Shown here in pieces: positions 1 to 6,314 of a DNA stretch of 6,314 nt. The position numbers and the translations under genes were made by a program. The DNA is taken from NCBI GenBank assembly GCA_029287305.1, contig JARFRJ010000455.1, positions 1-6,314 of the forward strand, given 5' to 3'. Each line of letters opens with the position of its first letter. Position 1 is the first letter of the stretch. The DNA comes from Hyphomonas sp. (GTDB lineage Bacteria > Pseudomonadota > Alphaproteobacteria > Caulobacterales > Hyphomonadaceae). The notes below the pieces were generated by a model that was given only the letters and a program-made list of their open reading frames with translations, was not told where the DNA came from and searched no databases.

Positions 1-18
1 CCCATAGACTGTTCGGAT

Positions 19-573
19 TTATCCCTCAGAGGCGGTTGTATTGACAAGGAGATAGGCGATCACAGCCTCACGGTCTGAAGGACGCCTCACCCCGACAAAA
101 CTCATCCGATTACCGGGCAGGAAGCTGCGGGGATTGGTCAACCAATCATCAAGTTTTTCCGGTGTCCAGATAAAATCTGCCTCTTGCAGAGCCTTGGAAT
201 AGGTAAAGCCCTCTTTTGCCCCCACTTGGCGGCCAAATATACCGTGCAGATTTGGCCCAACCAGATGGCCCGCCTCCGCCTCTACCAAATGGCAGGAGGA
301 ACACTGACGGAAAATGCGTCGCCCGATCGCATAACTGGCTTCACGATAAGGCGAGCTGAGATCAGAAAATTCCGGGGAAAGCTCAGGCATCGCTGCCTCT
401 ACAGATGACGGATCAGGGGCCGTTTCGGGTGCCGCTTGCGCGTCGCCAAGCTGTGTTTCTTCGGCTGGGACGGCAGCGTCTGCGTCCGGTGTGGCTGGAT
501 CAGGGTCTGGCGCAGAGCATTGTGCCAAAAAGATAAGGCCCAGCAGGGCAAAAGTAAGTTTCATAAGTCTCAT
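19..573 (-). CDS. Class I cytochrome c lipoprotein (complete, 184 aa)
   Basis: A monohaem c-type cytochrome, expected to act as a membrane-tethered electron carrier on the periplasmic side. Residues 1-18 form a short lipoprotein signal (Arg/Lys start, hydrophobic stretch, lipobox LAQC with the acylated Cys at 19). Residues 20-70 are a low-complexity Ala/Pro/Asp/Glu linker. The haem domain covers about 75-180: CSSCH at 91-95 gives the two thioether cysteines and the proximal His, GPNLHGIFGR lies at 106-115, and PGNRMSF carries the probable axial Met at 157. This domain matches the soluble cytochrome c / cytochrome c550-c2 family found in alphaproteobacteria. Ser follows the lipid Cys, so by the enterobacterial Lol rule an outer-membrane location is possible; this is inference. 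A second ATG three codons downstream (position 564) has GAGA at suitable spacing before it and may be the true start. The redox partner is not identifiable here. The gene is divergent from mgtE. Confidence 0.88.
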   Translation of the reverse strand: MRLMKLTFALLGLIFLAQCSAPDPDPATPDADAAVPAEETQLGDAQAAPETAPDPSSVEAAMPELSPEFSDLSSPYREASYAIGRRIFRQCSSCHLVEAEAGHLVGPNLHGIFGRQVGAKEGFTYSKALQEADFIWTPEKLDDWLTNPRSFLPGNRMSFVGVRRPSDREAVIAYLLVNTTASEG

Positions 574-599
574 AAGACTATGGCATATCCCAGAGCAGA

Positions 600-628
600 A
601 TTTTGTAAACAGGAAAAGCCCGTTTCAA
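600..628 (-). promoter_or_regulatory. Candidate sigma-70-type promoter for the cytochrome c gene
   Basis: On the minus strand, TTGAAA (623-628, five of six matches to TTGACA) is followed after a 17-bp spacer by CAAAAT (600-605, four of six matches to TATAAT). This would start transcription near position 593, about 20-30 nt before the candidate ATGs. The assignment rests only on consensus match and position; the -10 box is weak and the spacer is AT-rich, so a chance match is possible. Confidence 0.35.
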
Positions 629-686
629 TTTCAAAAATATCCAATATTCAGTCAAAATGAGGCTATATATCTTTGTGAAGGCATAT

Positions 687-702
687 TTGGTCTGAAAACC
701 AA
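687..702. promoter_or_regulatory. Short inverted repeat in the divergent intergenic region
   Basis: TTGGT (687-691) and ACCAA (698-702) form a perfect 5-bp inverted repeat around a 6-nt centre, about 90 bp upstream of mgtE. It could be an operator half-site pair or a small hairpin, but no regulator can be named. A separate perfect 10-bp palindrome, CAAAGCTTTG, lies at 715-724. Repeats this short do occur by chance in AT-rich DNA. Confidence 0.2.
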
Positions 703-777
703 TTATAGACGTCACAAAGCTTTGCTATAGGTCTGGCACTGGGTAGGAGAGCCCTTTCACGTCCATCAGAGCCCGTT

Positions 778-783
778 GAGGAG
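778..783 (+). promoter_or_regulatory. Ribosome binding site of mgtE
   Basis: GAGGAG lies 6 nt before the ATG at 790. It is a strong Shine-Dalgarno match at good spacing and fixes the mgtE start. Confidence 0.8.
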
Positions 784-789
784 ACCCGC

Positions 790-2193
790 ATGACACAATC
801 AGACCCTCAAAACCCGGCCCAGACACAAGGCTATGTCCCCCTAGAGGACCAAGGGGACGCCGCGCGCTATTTCGAGCGCGTGTGTGATGCCCTTGAAGCT
901 GAAAATCGCGGCCAGCTTTTAGCGGATTTGCAAGCCCTGCATCCGGCTGATGCCGCAGACATGCTGGAACAATTATCCAGTGATCAATTCACGCATTTGG
1001 TCGGCTTTCTGGGCAAGGATTTGCCCAGCGATATTCTGATCGAGCTGCGCGACGAATATCGCGAGGATGCTGTCGAGCTGCTCTCTGACAGTGCGGTTGG
1101 GGCGGCATTGGAAGACCTTGATTCTGATGATGCAACCACCATTCTGGAAGATGTGGATGAAGCCCGCCGGGAACGCATTCTGGACGAGCTCGACCCGGAA
1201 GACCGCGCGCCGCTTGAGCAGGCCCTTGATTTCGATGAAGAAACCGCCGGACGCCTTATGCAGCGCGAATTTGTCGCTGCGCCGGAGTTCTGGACCGTTG
1301 GTCATACAATCGATCATGCGCGTGAAACCGGGAATGACCTGCCGGACCAATTCTTTGAAGTTTATATTGTCGATCCTAGTTTCAAGGTCAAAGGCGCGGT
1401 CTCCCTGCCTTTGCTCTTGCGCAGCCCGCGCGAGGCGAGGCTTGACGATATTATGAGCGAGGTAAATGTCGAGATTAAAACCGGGATGGATCAGGAAGAA
1501 GTGGCCTATCTTTTCCAGAAATATTCGCTCGCCTCTGCCCCGGTTGTCGACACTGCCGGACGCATTACCGGTATGATCACTGTGGATGATATGGTCGATG
1601 TCATTCAGGAAGAAAATACAGAAGATTTTCTGGCCCTGTCCGGTGTCTCCTCGGCTGATGGCTCTGACAATGTGTGGGAGACCGTGCGCGCCAGAGCGCC
1701 CTGGCTGGGCGTAAACCTGATCACGGCGTTTCTTGTTTCGGGGGTTATTTCGCTTTTTGAAGCGGCTCTAGACAGGATTATTGCCCTGGCCATCCTGATG
1801 CCGGTCGTCGCCGCTTTGGCTGGAAATGCGGGCAGTCAGGCTCTGGCGGTTACGGTGCGCGCGATTGCCGAACGCGAAATGCATGGCGCGGCGGCGCGGC
1901 GCGCAATATGGCGCGAGCTTTATACAGGTCTTGTTAATGGGTTTATTTTTGGGATTGGTGTGGGCGCGATAAGCTGGCTCTGGTTTCGGGATGTGTGGCT
2001 GTCAGGGGTCATTGGCGCAGCCATCTGGCTGACATTTATCTGCGGCTGTCTGGCCGGGATACTTATTCCCCTCGGCCTAGCGCGAATGCGGGCAGACCCG
2101 GCTGTGGCCTCCTCCGTCTTTGTTTTGACGGTGACCGATGTCCTGTCTTTTTTCAGCTTTTTAGGATTGGCAACGCTGATCCTGCTAAATTAG
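790..2193 (+). CDS. mgtE: MgtE-type magnesium channel/transporter (complete, 467 aa)
   Basis: An inner-membrane Mg2+ uptake channel of the MgtE family, in which cytoplasmic Mg2+ bound to the N-terminal and CBS domains closes the pore. The domain order is complete. The MgtE N domain (about 35-140) carries the family-like HPADAADMLEQL at 51-62 and acidic helices. A CBS pair follows at about 160-275, with the second CBS ending in an acid-rich VDD..DVIQEE..ED segment (265-279), as in Mg2+-sensing members. Five predicted membrane helices follow from about 306 to 465. The pore signature is present: PVVAALAGNAGSQALAVTVR (338-357), then ARMRADPAVASS (431-442), and an Asp at 450 in the last helix, where the family keeps an acidic pore residue. 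The length is normal. The start is set by GAGGAG 6 nt upstream. Family members also move other divalent ions such as Co2+, so strict Mg2+ selectivity is inferred. The stop is 12 bp from the convergent oxidoreductase stop. I see no M-box-type leader in the short upstream region. Confidence 0.95.
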   Translation: MTQSDPQNPAQTQGYVPLEDQGDAARYFERVCDALEAENRGQLLADLQALHPADAADMLEQLSSDQFTHLVGFLGKDLPSDILIELRDEYREDAVELLSDSAVGAALEDLDSDDATTILEDVDEARRERILDELDPEDRAPLEQALDFDEETAGRLMQREFVAAPEFWTVGHTIDHARETGNDLPDQFFEVYIVDPSFKVKGAVSLPLLLRSPREARLDDIMSEVNVEIKTGMDQEEVAYLFQKYSLASAPVVDTAGRITGMITVDDMVDVIQEENTEDFLALSGVSSADGSDNVWETVRARAPWLGVNLITAFLVSGVISLFEAALDRIIALAILMPVVAALAGNAGSQALAVTVRAIAEREMHGAAARRAIWRELYTGLVNGFIFGIGVGAISWLWFRDVWLSGVIGAAIWLTFICGCLAGILIPLGLARMRADPAVASSVFVLTVTDVLSFFSFLGLATLILLN

Positions 2194-2205
2194 CTCGGAC
2201 ACGCT

Positions 2206-3285
2206 CTAGGTAGATATATTGCCAAACCCTTGAAGGCTTTTGATAAGGGGCAGATCGGCCATGGTGACAATGCCGGGCGGGGCGGCGCAGACCGCCGGGA
2301 TCGCATTGATCGCATGCATAGCCGTGGCCGTGCTGGCGGCGCGGACATGGTCTGTAAACGGGACAGGCTTGGAAAAGCTCGCCAGATTGATAAATTGGAG
2401 ACGTTGGGACGGGTCCCCTTCTAGGGTCAGCCCCCACCCCATATCAAGCTCTGGCCAATGCTCCGGATAGGCTCCGCCCACCGTCCAATAGGTCTCAATC
2501 TCTATAAGAGATTTCCCGGCCCGTTTACCGGACCACAGCCAGCGCTGCGCGCCCACACGTCCGGCCTGCAACACACGATCAAAAATCACCGCATTACGGG
2601 GGGCAGGCAGCACTTCAACCTCGGCGATGACCTCATCAAGAGCCGCATTGAGCGCATCGCCGAGCATCCAGATCATTTCCTTGAAAATACCGGAATTGAA
2701 CGCAATAAACTCATTGGCCGTCTCTGAAACGGCCTCTAAAGGCCCGCCAAAACACATATTGTCAAAAGTGATGTGTGTGGATTCGTAAAAGCTCCAATCG
2801 GCTTTCTCCGTCAGGCGAATATGATCAATCCGGCGCGACAGGCCAGACAGGGCAAGCGGCAAAACCCCAGAGATCAGACCCGGATTAAGCCCGGCGCCAT
2901 GCACGCTGACGCCGCCTGTCTGACACGCCGCCTCCAACCGGGCAAAATCCTGCGCCGGCATTGCCCGGGGATGGAAAAGAAAGGCGGTGGTCACAAGATT
3001 TTTACCACTTTCCAGCAAAGCGCAGACCTCATCTAGCGACGTATTGCGCGGCATATAAGACACGCAGTCAGCCTCTATTTGTAAAATCTCATCGATATTT
3101 TGCGTTGCCAGAACGCCGCAAGGGGCACGTCCGGCAATCTCGCCCGCATCCCGGCCCTGCTTTTCATCATAAAAACATTTGCAGCCGACAAGCTCGAAAT
3201 CCGGCAAATCCAGAAACGTCTTGATCGCTTCTGTGCCTTGTGCACCGCTCGCCCATTGGATGATTTTCAAAGGCCGCTTAGTCAT
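2206..3285 (-). CDS. DapB-like / 2,4-diaminopentanoate dehydrogenase-like NAD(P)-dependent oxidoreductase (359 aa)
   Basis: A probable cytosolic NAD(P)-dependent oxidoreductase with an N-terminal Rossmann fold. After the first strand LKIIQWASG comes the dinucleotide loop GAQG at 14-17, in a G-x-x-G arrangement. Further family-like stretches are GRDAGEIAG (44-52), ADCVSYMPR (72-80), LLESGKNLVTT (90-100) and GAGLNPGLISGVLP (130-143). This pattern matches the roughly 350-residue proteins often labelled 'dihydrodipicolinate reductase', related to 2,4-diaminopentanoate dehydrogenase. They are much longer than true DapB, so a lysine-pathway role is unlikely and the substrate is unknown. An upstream in-frame ATG at 3426 would add 47 residues lying wholly inside nadE. 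I chose 3285 because the Rossmann strand begins directly after it and it overlaps the nadE stop as ATGACTAA, typical of translational coupling. AGG about 9 nt upstream is only a weak ribosome binding site. Confidence 0.8.
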   Translation of the reverse strand: MTKRPLKIIQWASGAQGTEAIKTFLDLPDFELVGCKCFYDEKQGRDAGEIAGRAPCGVLATQNIDEILQIEADCVSYMPRNTSLDEVCALLESGKNLVTTAFLFHPRAMPAQDFARLEAACQTGGVSVHGAGLNPGLISGVLPLALSGLSRRIDHIRLTEKADWSFYESTHITFDNMCFGGPLEAVSETANEFIAFNSGIFKEMIWMLGDALNAALDEVIAEVEVLPAPRNAVIFDRVLQAGRVGAQRWLWSGKRAGKSLIEIETYWTVGGAYPEHWPELDMGWGLTLEGDPSQRLQFINLASFSKPVPFTDHVRAASTATAMHAINAIPAVCAAPPGIVTMADLPLIKSLQGFGNIST

Positions 3286-4945
3286 CGCGAAACCTGTTCG
3301 TGATCGGATAGCGTCGATCCCGGCCAAAATTCTTACTGCCCACTTTAACGCCGGGCGGTGCCTGACGGCGCTTATATTCAGCCAGATATAATAAATGCTC
3401 AATCCGGCGCACGAGCGTTCGATCATGCCCGCGGGCGATCACATCATCAATATCGGCTTCCTCATCGACCAAGGCGCGCAGAATATCATCAAGAATGTCA
3501 TAAGGGGGCAAGCTGTCATCATCACGCTGATCTGCGCGCAGTTCTGCACTTGGCGGCTTGGTGATAATCCGCTCCGGGATAACCGCGCCCTTAGGTCCAA
3601 GACTGCCGCGCGGATGATGTAGATTGCGCCAGTCGCAAAGCGCAAAAACTTCGGTTTTATAAAAATCCTTCAAAGCATTATAGCCCCCGCACATATCCCC
3701 ATAAAGGGTCGCATAGCCAACCGCCATTTCCGATTTATTGCCCGTTGTGACGACCATATGTCCAAACTTATTGGACAGCGCCATAAGCGTGACGGCCCGC
3801 AAGCGGGACTGGATATTTTCCTCTGTCGTATCAGGGGCTTGATCGGCAAAATGAGGCTGCAACATAGCGCCCATCGCCTCAACACCGGGGGCGATGGAGA
3901 TATGATCATAGCGCACCCCGAGCGCCTTGGCGCAGGCTTTAGCATCTTCCAGACTGGCCGAGCTTGTATATTTTGAGGGCAGCATGACACACCAGACCCG
4001 ATCCGGCCCGAGCGCATCAACCGCAATCGCGGCGGTCAAAGCGCTGTCAATGCCCCCGGAAAGGCCAAGGACAATGCCTGGAAATCGGTTCTTATTGACA
4101 TAATCCCCCAAGGCCTGCATCGCCGCGCGATATTCTCCGGCCCATCCGGTGAGTTTGGCTGGCGGGCTGTCAGAATGAAGCGTGAAGCGCCCGGCCTCTG
4201 CTTCAAAACTGATAAGCGCCATGCCTGTTTCAAATTCACCGACGATATCCAGACGGTCTTGATATCGTCCCGAACAGGCATAAGAGGCTCCGTCAAAGAC
4301 AAGCTCATCCTGCCCGCCCATCTGGTTGACGAACAAAAAGGGCAGCCCCAGATCGGCCCAAGCATTGAAGGCCCCCGCCCGTTCTGCGCTAATACTGCGC
4401 CGCCAAGGGGAGGCATTCGGGACGATCAGAAGTTCAGCGCCCGCCTGTTTGATCGCTTCGGGCACATCGCGAAACCAGATATCCTCACAAATCGCAAGCC
4501 CGATCTGAACCCCGCAATAAGCATAGGTGTGATGCGCGCCAGAGCCCGGTGTAAACAAGCGTTTTTCATCAAAGACACCATAATTGGGCAAGTGGCGCTT
4601 ATCATATCGGGCAAGAATTTCCCCATCGGCCAGAAACATGGCTGAATTATAGACATGCCCGGCCTCAGCCCAAGGGGTTCCGATGATAATACCGGGCCCG
4701 TCACGGGTAAGCTCTGCAAGCGTCATAATCGCCTGCATGGCTTGATCGACCGCGCTCGGCTTTAAAATCAAATCTTCGGCTGGATAGCCAAGCGTGAATA
4801 ATTCACTCAAAACGACAAGATCTGCCCCCTCACCGATCGCCTGCTCGTGGGCAGCCTGTGCAAGGGCCAGATTGCCCTGAATATCCCCAACAACAGGATT
4901 AAGCTGGGCGGCTATAATTTTAAGAGGTCTGGACATATCCCTCAT
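3278..4945 (-). CDS. nadE: Glutamine-dependent NAD+ synthetase (complete, 555 aa)
   Basis: Catalyses the last step of NAD+ synthesis: ATP-dependent amidation of nicotinic acid adenine dinucleotide, using ammonia released from glutamine. The N-terminal nitrilase-fold glutaminase (about 7-260) shows the Glu-Lys-Cys triad: E48 in VVLSELF, K116 in YDKRHLPNYGVFDE, and C153 in LAICEDIW. The C-terminal synthetase (about 275-550) has the PP-loop SGGIDS at 296-301, followed by the substrate-site stretches TTGNKSE (400-406) and GDMCGGYNALKDFYKTEVF (416-434), then the closing KNFGRDRRYPITNRF. Its length fits the compact bacterial two-domain form, shorter than the roughly 680-residue mycobacterial type. 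An in-frame TAA directly precedes ATG 4945, so the start cannot lie further upstream. A second ATG at 4936 follows GAGGG at very short spacing, and neither site has an ideal ribosome binding site. The gene lies 58 bp after the aminotransferase and overlaps the next gene by 8 bp. Confidence 0.96.
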   Translation of the reverse strand: MRDMSRPLKIIAAQLNPVVGDIQGNLALAQAAHEQAIGEGADLVVLSELFTLGYPAEDLILKPSAVDQAMQAIMTLAELTRDGPGIIIGTPWAEAGHVYNSAMFLADGEILARYDKRHLPNYGVFDEKRLFTPGSGAHHTYAYCGVQIGLAICEDIWFRDVPEAIKQAGAELLIVPNASPWRRSISAERAGAFNAWADLGLPFLFVNQMGGQDELVFDGASYACSGRYQDRLDIVGEFETGMALISFEAEAGRFTLHSDSPPAKLTGWAGEYRAAMQALGDYVNKNRFPGIVLGLSGGIDSALTAAIAVDALGPDRVWCVMLPSKYTSSASLEDAKACAKALGVRYDHISIAPGVEAMGAMLQPHFADQAPDTTEENIQSRLRAVTLMALSNKFGHMVVTTGNKSEMAVGYATLYGDMCGGYNALKDFYKTEVFALCDWRNLHHPRGSLGPKGAVIPERIITKPPSAELRADQRDDDSLPPYDILDDILRALVDEEADIDDVIARGHDRTLVRRIEHLLYLAEYKRRQAPPGVKVGSKNFGRDRRYPITNRFRDD

Positions 4946-5003
4946 TTAAGGGTGTTTATCTTGGCGTGCAATCTCACAAGCGCGAGACAGGCAGACATTT
5001 TGC

Positions 5004-6179
5004 TTACATCCGTTTGAGACAATCGAGCAAAACATCACAAATTCGATGGATTTGCGCTTCCGACAAATAGGCATGCATCGGTAAGGATAACACCTCCTCG
5101 GCGGCCTTTTCACAGGCTGGTAATCCGCCTGGCGGGCTTAAGCGCTCAAAAGCGTGCATGCGATGCAGAGGCGTATCATAATAAATCGCGGTGGGAATGC
5201 CCCAATCGGCGAGTTCAGCCCGTAGTTTTTGGCGATGTGGAACGCGCACTGTGAACAGGCCGCAGGCGCTATAAGTGTCGACCGGGCAATCCTGAAGCGG
5301 TAGAGCCGCGCCGAGACGCGCGCGATACAGGCTGTCAATTTTGAGGCATCTGGCCCGTTCTTCCTCAAACAGGGTCAGTTTTTCCAAAATGACAGCGCTT
5401 TGAATCGAATCGCACCGCCCATTAAGGCCCACACGAATAGAGTTTTTCTTGTCCGTCCCGGTGCCATGCCAACGAATGGAGCGCAGCGTCTGGGCCATGC
5501 TTTTACTTGTTGTCAGAATTGCGCCGCCATCCCCATATCCGCCCAGCGTCTTCGTAGGGTAAAAACTGGTGGCCGTAATCTCTGCCAGAGTTCCGACCCA
5601 TTGCCCCTTTTGACGCCCGCCAAAGGACTGCGCTGCATCGGCAATAATCTGAAGCCCATATTTATCTGCAATCGCTTTAATGGCTGGATAATCGGCGGGC
5701 ATACCATAAAGATCGACCGGCATGATCGCACGCGGTTTAAGTCTTTTTTGCTGAATGACTTGCGCGATACGGCGCTCAAGGTCCAAGGGGCAAATATTAA
5801 ACGTGTGGGGATCGATATCGACAAAGACGGGCCGGGCCCCTGTCAGCAAAACTGCATTCGCCGTTGCATTATAGGTAAAGCCGGGAATGAAAACCGCATC
5901 GCCATAGCCATAACCAAAGGCCAGCATGGGCAGGATCAGCGCCTGAGTGCCCGACCCCACCGCCACCGTGTCTACCGCGCCGGTCAGGCGCGACAGCTTG
6001 TCTTCCATCTCGGTGATTTCCGGGCCGCCAATATATCTGCCATGATCAAGTATATCCGACCATCTTTTTTCCAAAGCCGGGCGCAGGGCTTTTTGCTGGG
6101 ATTTTAGATCAAAAAACTGGATCGGCGCATCAGCCGGCACATTCAGCAAAGGGGTGATAAAAGTTTCAGTATCAGGCAT
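5004..6179 (-). CDS. DegT/DnrJ/EryC1/StrS PLP-dependent sugar aminotransferase, WbpE-like (391 aa)
   Basis: A cytosolic fold-type I PLP enzyme that transfers an amino group, usually from glutamate, to a keto group of a nucleotide sugar. Such amino sugars go into O-antigen, capsule or related surface glycans. Visible motifs are QFFDLKSQQ (21-29), the PLP phosphate loop GSGTQAL (75-81), FTYNATANAVLLTGARPVFVD (101-121), IADAAQSFGG with the pyridine-nitrogen Asp at 181, and TSFYPTKTLGGYGDGGA with the Schiff-base Lys at 210. RVGLNGRCDSIQSAVILEK (249-267) is typical of the WbpE/WlbC branch, which acts on UDP-2-acetamido-3-keto-glucuronate, but the substrate is inferred from motif style only. About 20 residues precede the conserved start. 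An in-frame TGA at 6201-6203 and no other start codon in between fix ATG 6179, although there is no clear Shine-Dalgarno. The preceding gene ends 67 bp upstream. Confidence 0.9.
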   Translation of the reverse strand: MPDTETFITPLLNVPADAPIQFFDLKSQQKALRPALEKRWSDILDHGRYIGGPEITEMEDKLSRLTGAVDTVAVGSGTQALILPMLAFGYGYGDAVFIPGFTYNATANAVLLTGARPVFVDIDPHTFNICPLDLERRIAQVIQQKRLKPRAIMPVDLYGMPADYPAIKAIADKYGLQIIADAAQSFGGRQKGQWVGTLAEITATSFYPTKTLGGYGDGGAILTTSKSMAQTLRSIRWHGTGTDKKNSIRVGLNGRCDSIQSAVILEKLTLFEEERARCLKIDSLYRARLGAALPLQDCPVDTYSACGLFTVRVPHRQKLRAELADWGIPTAIYYDTPLHRMHAFERLSPPGGLPACEKAAEEVLSLPMHAYLSEAQIHRICDVLLDCLKRM

Positions 6180-6246
6180 GAGAATATAACATATGTGTGA
6201 TCACTATCCGTGTCTTAGCGTCGTTTTACTGGCTATGGGGTAAGAC

Positions 6247-6314
6247 TTAAGTCTCATTTTGCTCCAGATCATTTTTCGTCACATCATTTTGCGCCAGATA
6301 ACTTTGCGCCAGAT
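6247..6314 (-). CDS. C-terminal end of an unidentified protein with a five-residue repeat tail (partial, enters from right edge)
   Basis: One minus-strand frame stays open through the whole right edge and ends at TAA (6249-6247). The visible residues are LAQ-SYLAQ-NDVTK-NDLEQ-NET: a five-residue repeat with Leu/Val in the middle, Asp/Tyr before it and Gln/Lys at the end. It is encoded by four tandem 15-nt units. The other two minus-strand frames are both stopped within the repeat, which supports this frame. The pattern loosely recalls pentapeptide-repeat proteins (A-D/N-L-x-x), but Asn replaces the usual Ala and only about four units are visible, so no family or function is assigned. Its position 67 bp upstream of the sugar aminotransferase suggests a gene of the same surface-polysaccharide locus; this is inference. 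It could also be non-coding repeat DNA, since only 22 codons can be seen. Confidence 0.45.
   Translation of the reverse strand, partial: LAQSYLAQNDVTKNDLEQNET
6255..6314. repeat. Four tandem 15-nt repeats at the right edge
   Basis: The units are 6255-6269 CATTTTGCTCCAGAT, 6270-6284 CATTTTTCGTCACAT, 6285-6299 CATTTTGCGCCAGAT and 6300-6314 AACTTTGCGCCAGAT. The period is exactly 15 nt. Units 1 and 3 differ at one position, and units 3 and 4 differ at two. The array probably continues beyond the window. A period of five codons fits in-frame expansion inside a coding sequence on the minus strand. Confidence 0.85.

Noticed and set aside
973..1350. 125-residue minus-strand open frame inside mgtE
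   Set aside because: It is a shadow of the MgtE N-terminal and first CBS domains, with no independent start signal or domain.
2194..2205. Bidirectional terminator between mgtE and the oxidoreductase
   Set aside because: The gap is only 12 bp and no GC-rich hairpin with a T-run was found in it or directly beside it.
3286..3426. Longer N-terminus for the oxidoreductase starting at ATG 3426
   Set aside because: The extra 47 residues lie entirely within nadE in another frame and precede the natural Rossmann beginning. The ATG at 3285, overlapping the nadE stop, is a much better start.
4175..4645. 156-residue open frame on the plus strand
   Set aside because: It lies antisense to the glutaminase domain of nadE, which shows all catalytic motifs; no family features are seen in the antisense product.
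4946..5003. Terminator between the aminotransferase and nadE
   Set aside because: Only 4-bp complementary segments with long loops are visible and there is no T-run on the minus strand.
5400..6107. 235-residue open frame on the plus strand
   Set aside because: It is antisense to the well-supported aminotransferase, has no recognisable domain and a composition rich in Arg/Cys/Ile expected of a shadow frame.
6279..6314. Alternative reading of the right-edge repeats as IWRKV/IWRKM
   Set aside because: That minus-strand frame hits TGA in the third repeat unit (6281-6279), whereas the NDLxQ-type frame is open through all four units.
6255..6314. CRISPR array
   Set aside because: The units are 15 nt, directly abutting and without spacers, so they do not fit a CRISPR repeat-spacer layout.

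Overview
This window looks like ordinary chromosomal DNA from a Gram-negative bacterium, most likely an alphaproteobacterium. That placement is an inference. It rests on the moderate GC content, the compact 555-residue glutamine-dependent NAD synthetase, the style of the MgtE protein and a lipoprotein-anchored class I cytochrome c. A relative of the Hyphomonadaceae/Maricaulales would fit, but I cannot fix the genus from sequence alone.

Left part (1-2193): a small cytochrome c lipoprotein is read leftward (19-573). It is divergent from a complete MgtE-type magnesium channel/transporter read rightward (790-2193). The 216-bp spacer between them holds a candidate promoter for the cytochrome, a short inverted repeat and a clear ribosome binding site for mgtE.

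Right part (2206-6314): everything is read leftward. In order of transcription it holds (i) the last 22 codons, including the stop, of a gene entering from beyond the right edge, whose protein ends in five-residue repeats encoded by 15-nt tandem repeats; (ii) a DegT/DnrJ/EryC1/StrS PLP-dependent sugar aminotransferase most like the WbpE/WlbC type used for surface-polysaccharide sugars; (iii) glutamine-hydrolysing NAD+ synthetase (nadE); (iv) a DapB-like / 2,4-diaminopentanoate-dehydrogenase-like NAD(P)-dependent oxidoreductase, whose start overlaps the nadE stop by 8 bp. The spacing (67, 58 and -8 bp) allows one transcript but does not prove it. The mgtE and oxidoreductase genes converge with only 12 bp between their stop codons, and no hairpin terminator is visible there.

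I see no mobile element, CRISPR array, tRNA, rRNA or recognisable defence system. The strongest unexplained signal is the repeat-encoded C-terminal tail at the right edge. The next is the coupling of nadE to an NAD(P)-dependent oxidoreductase of unknown substrate.
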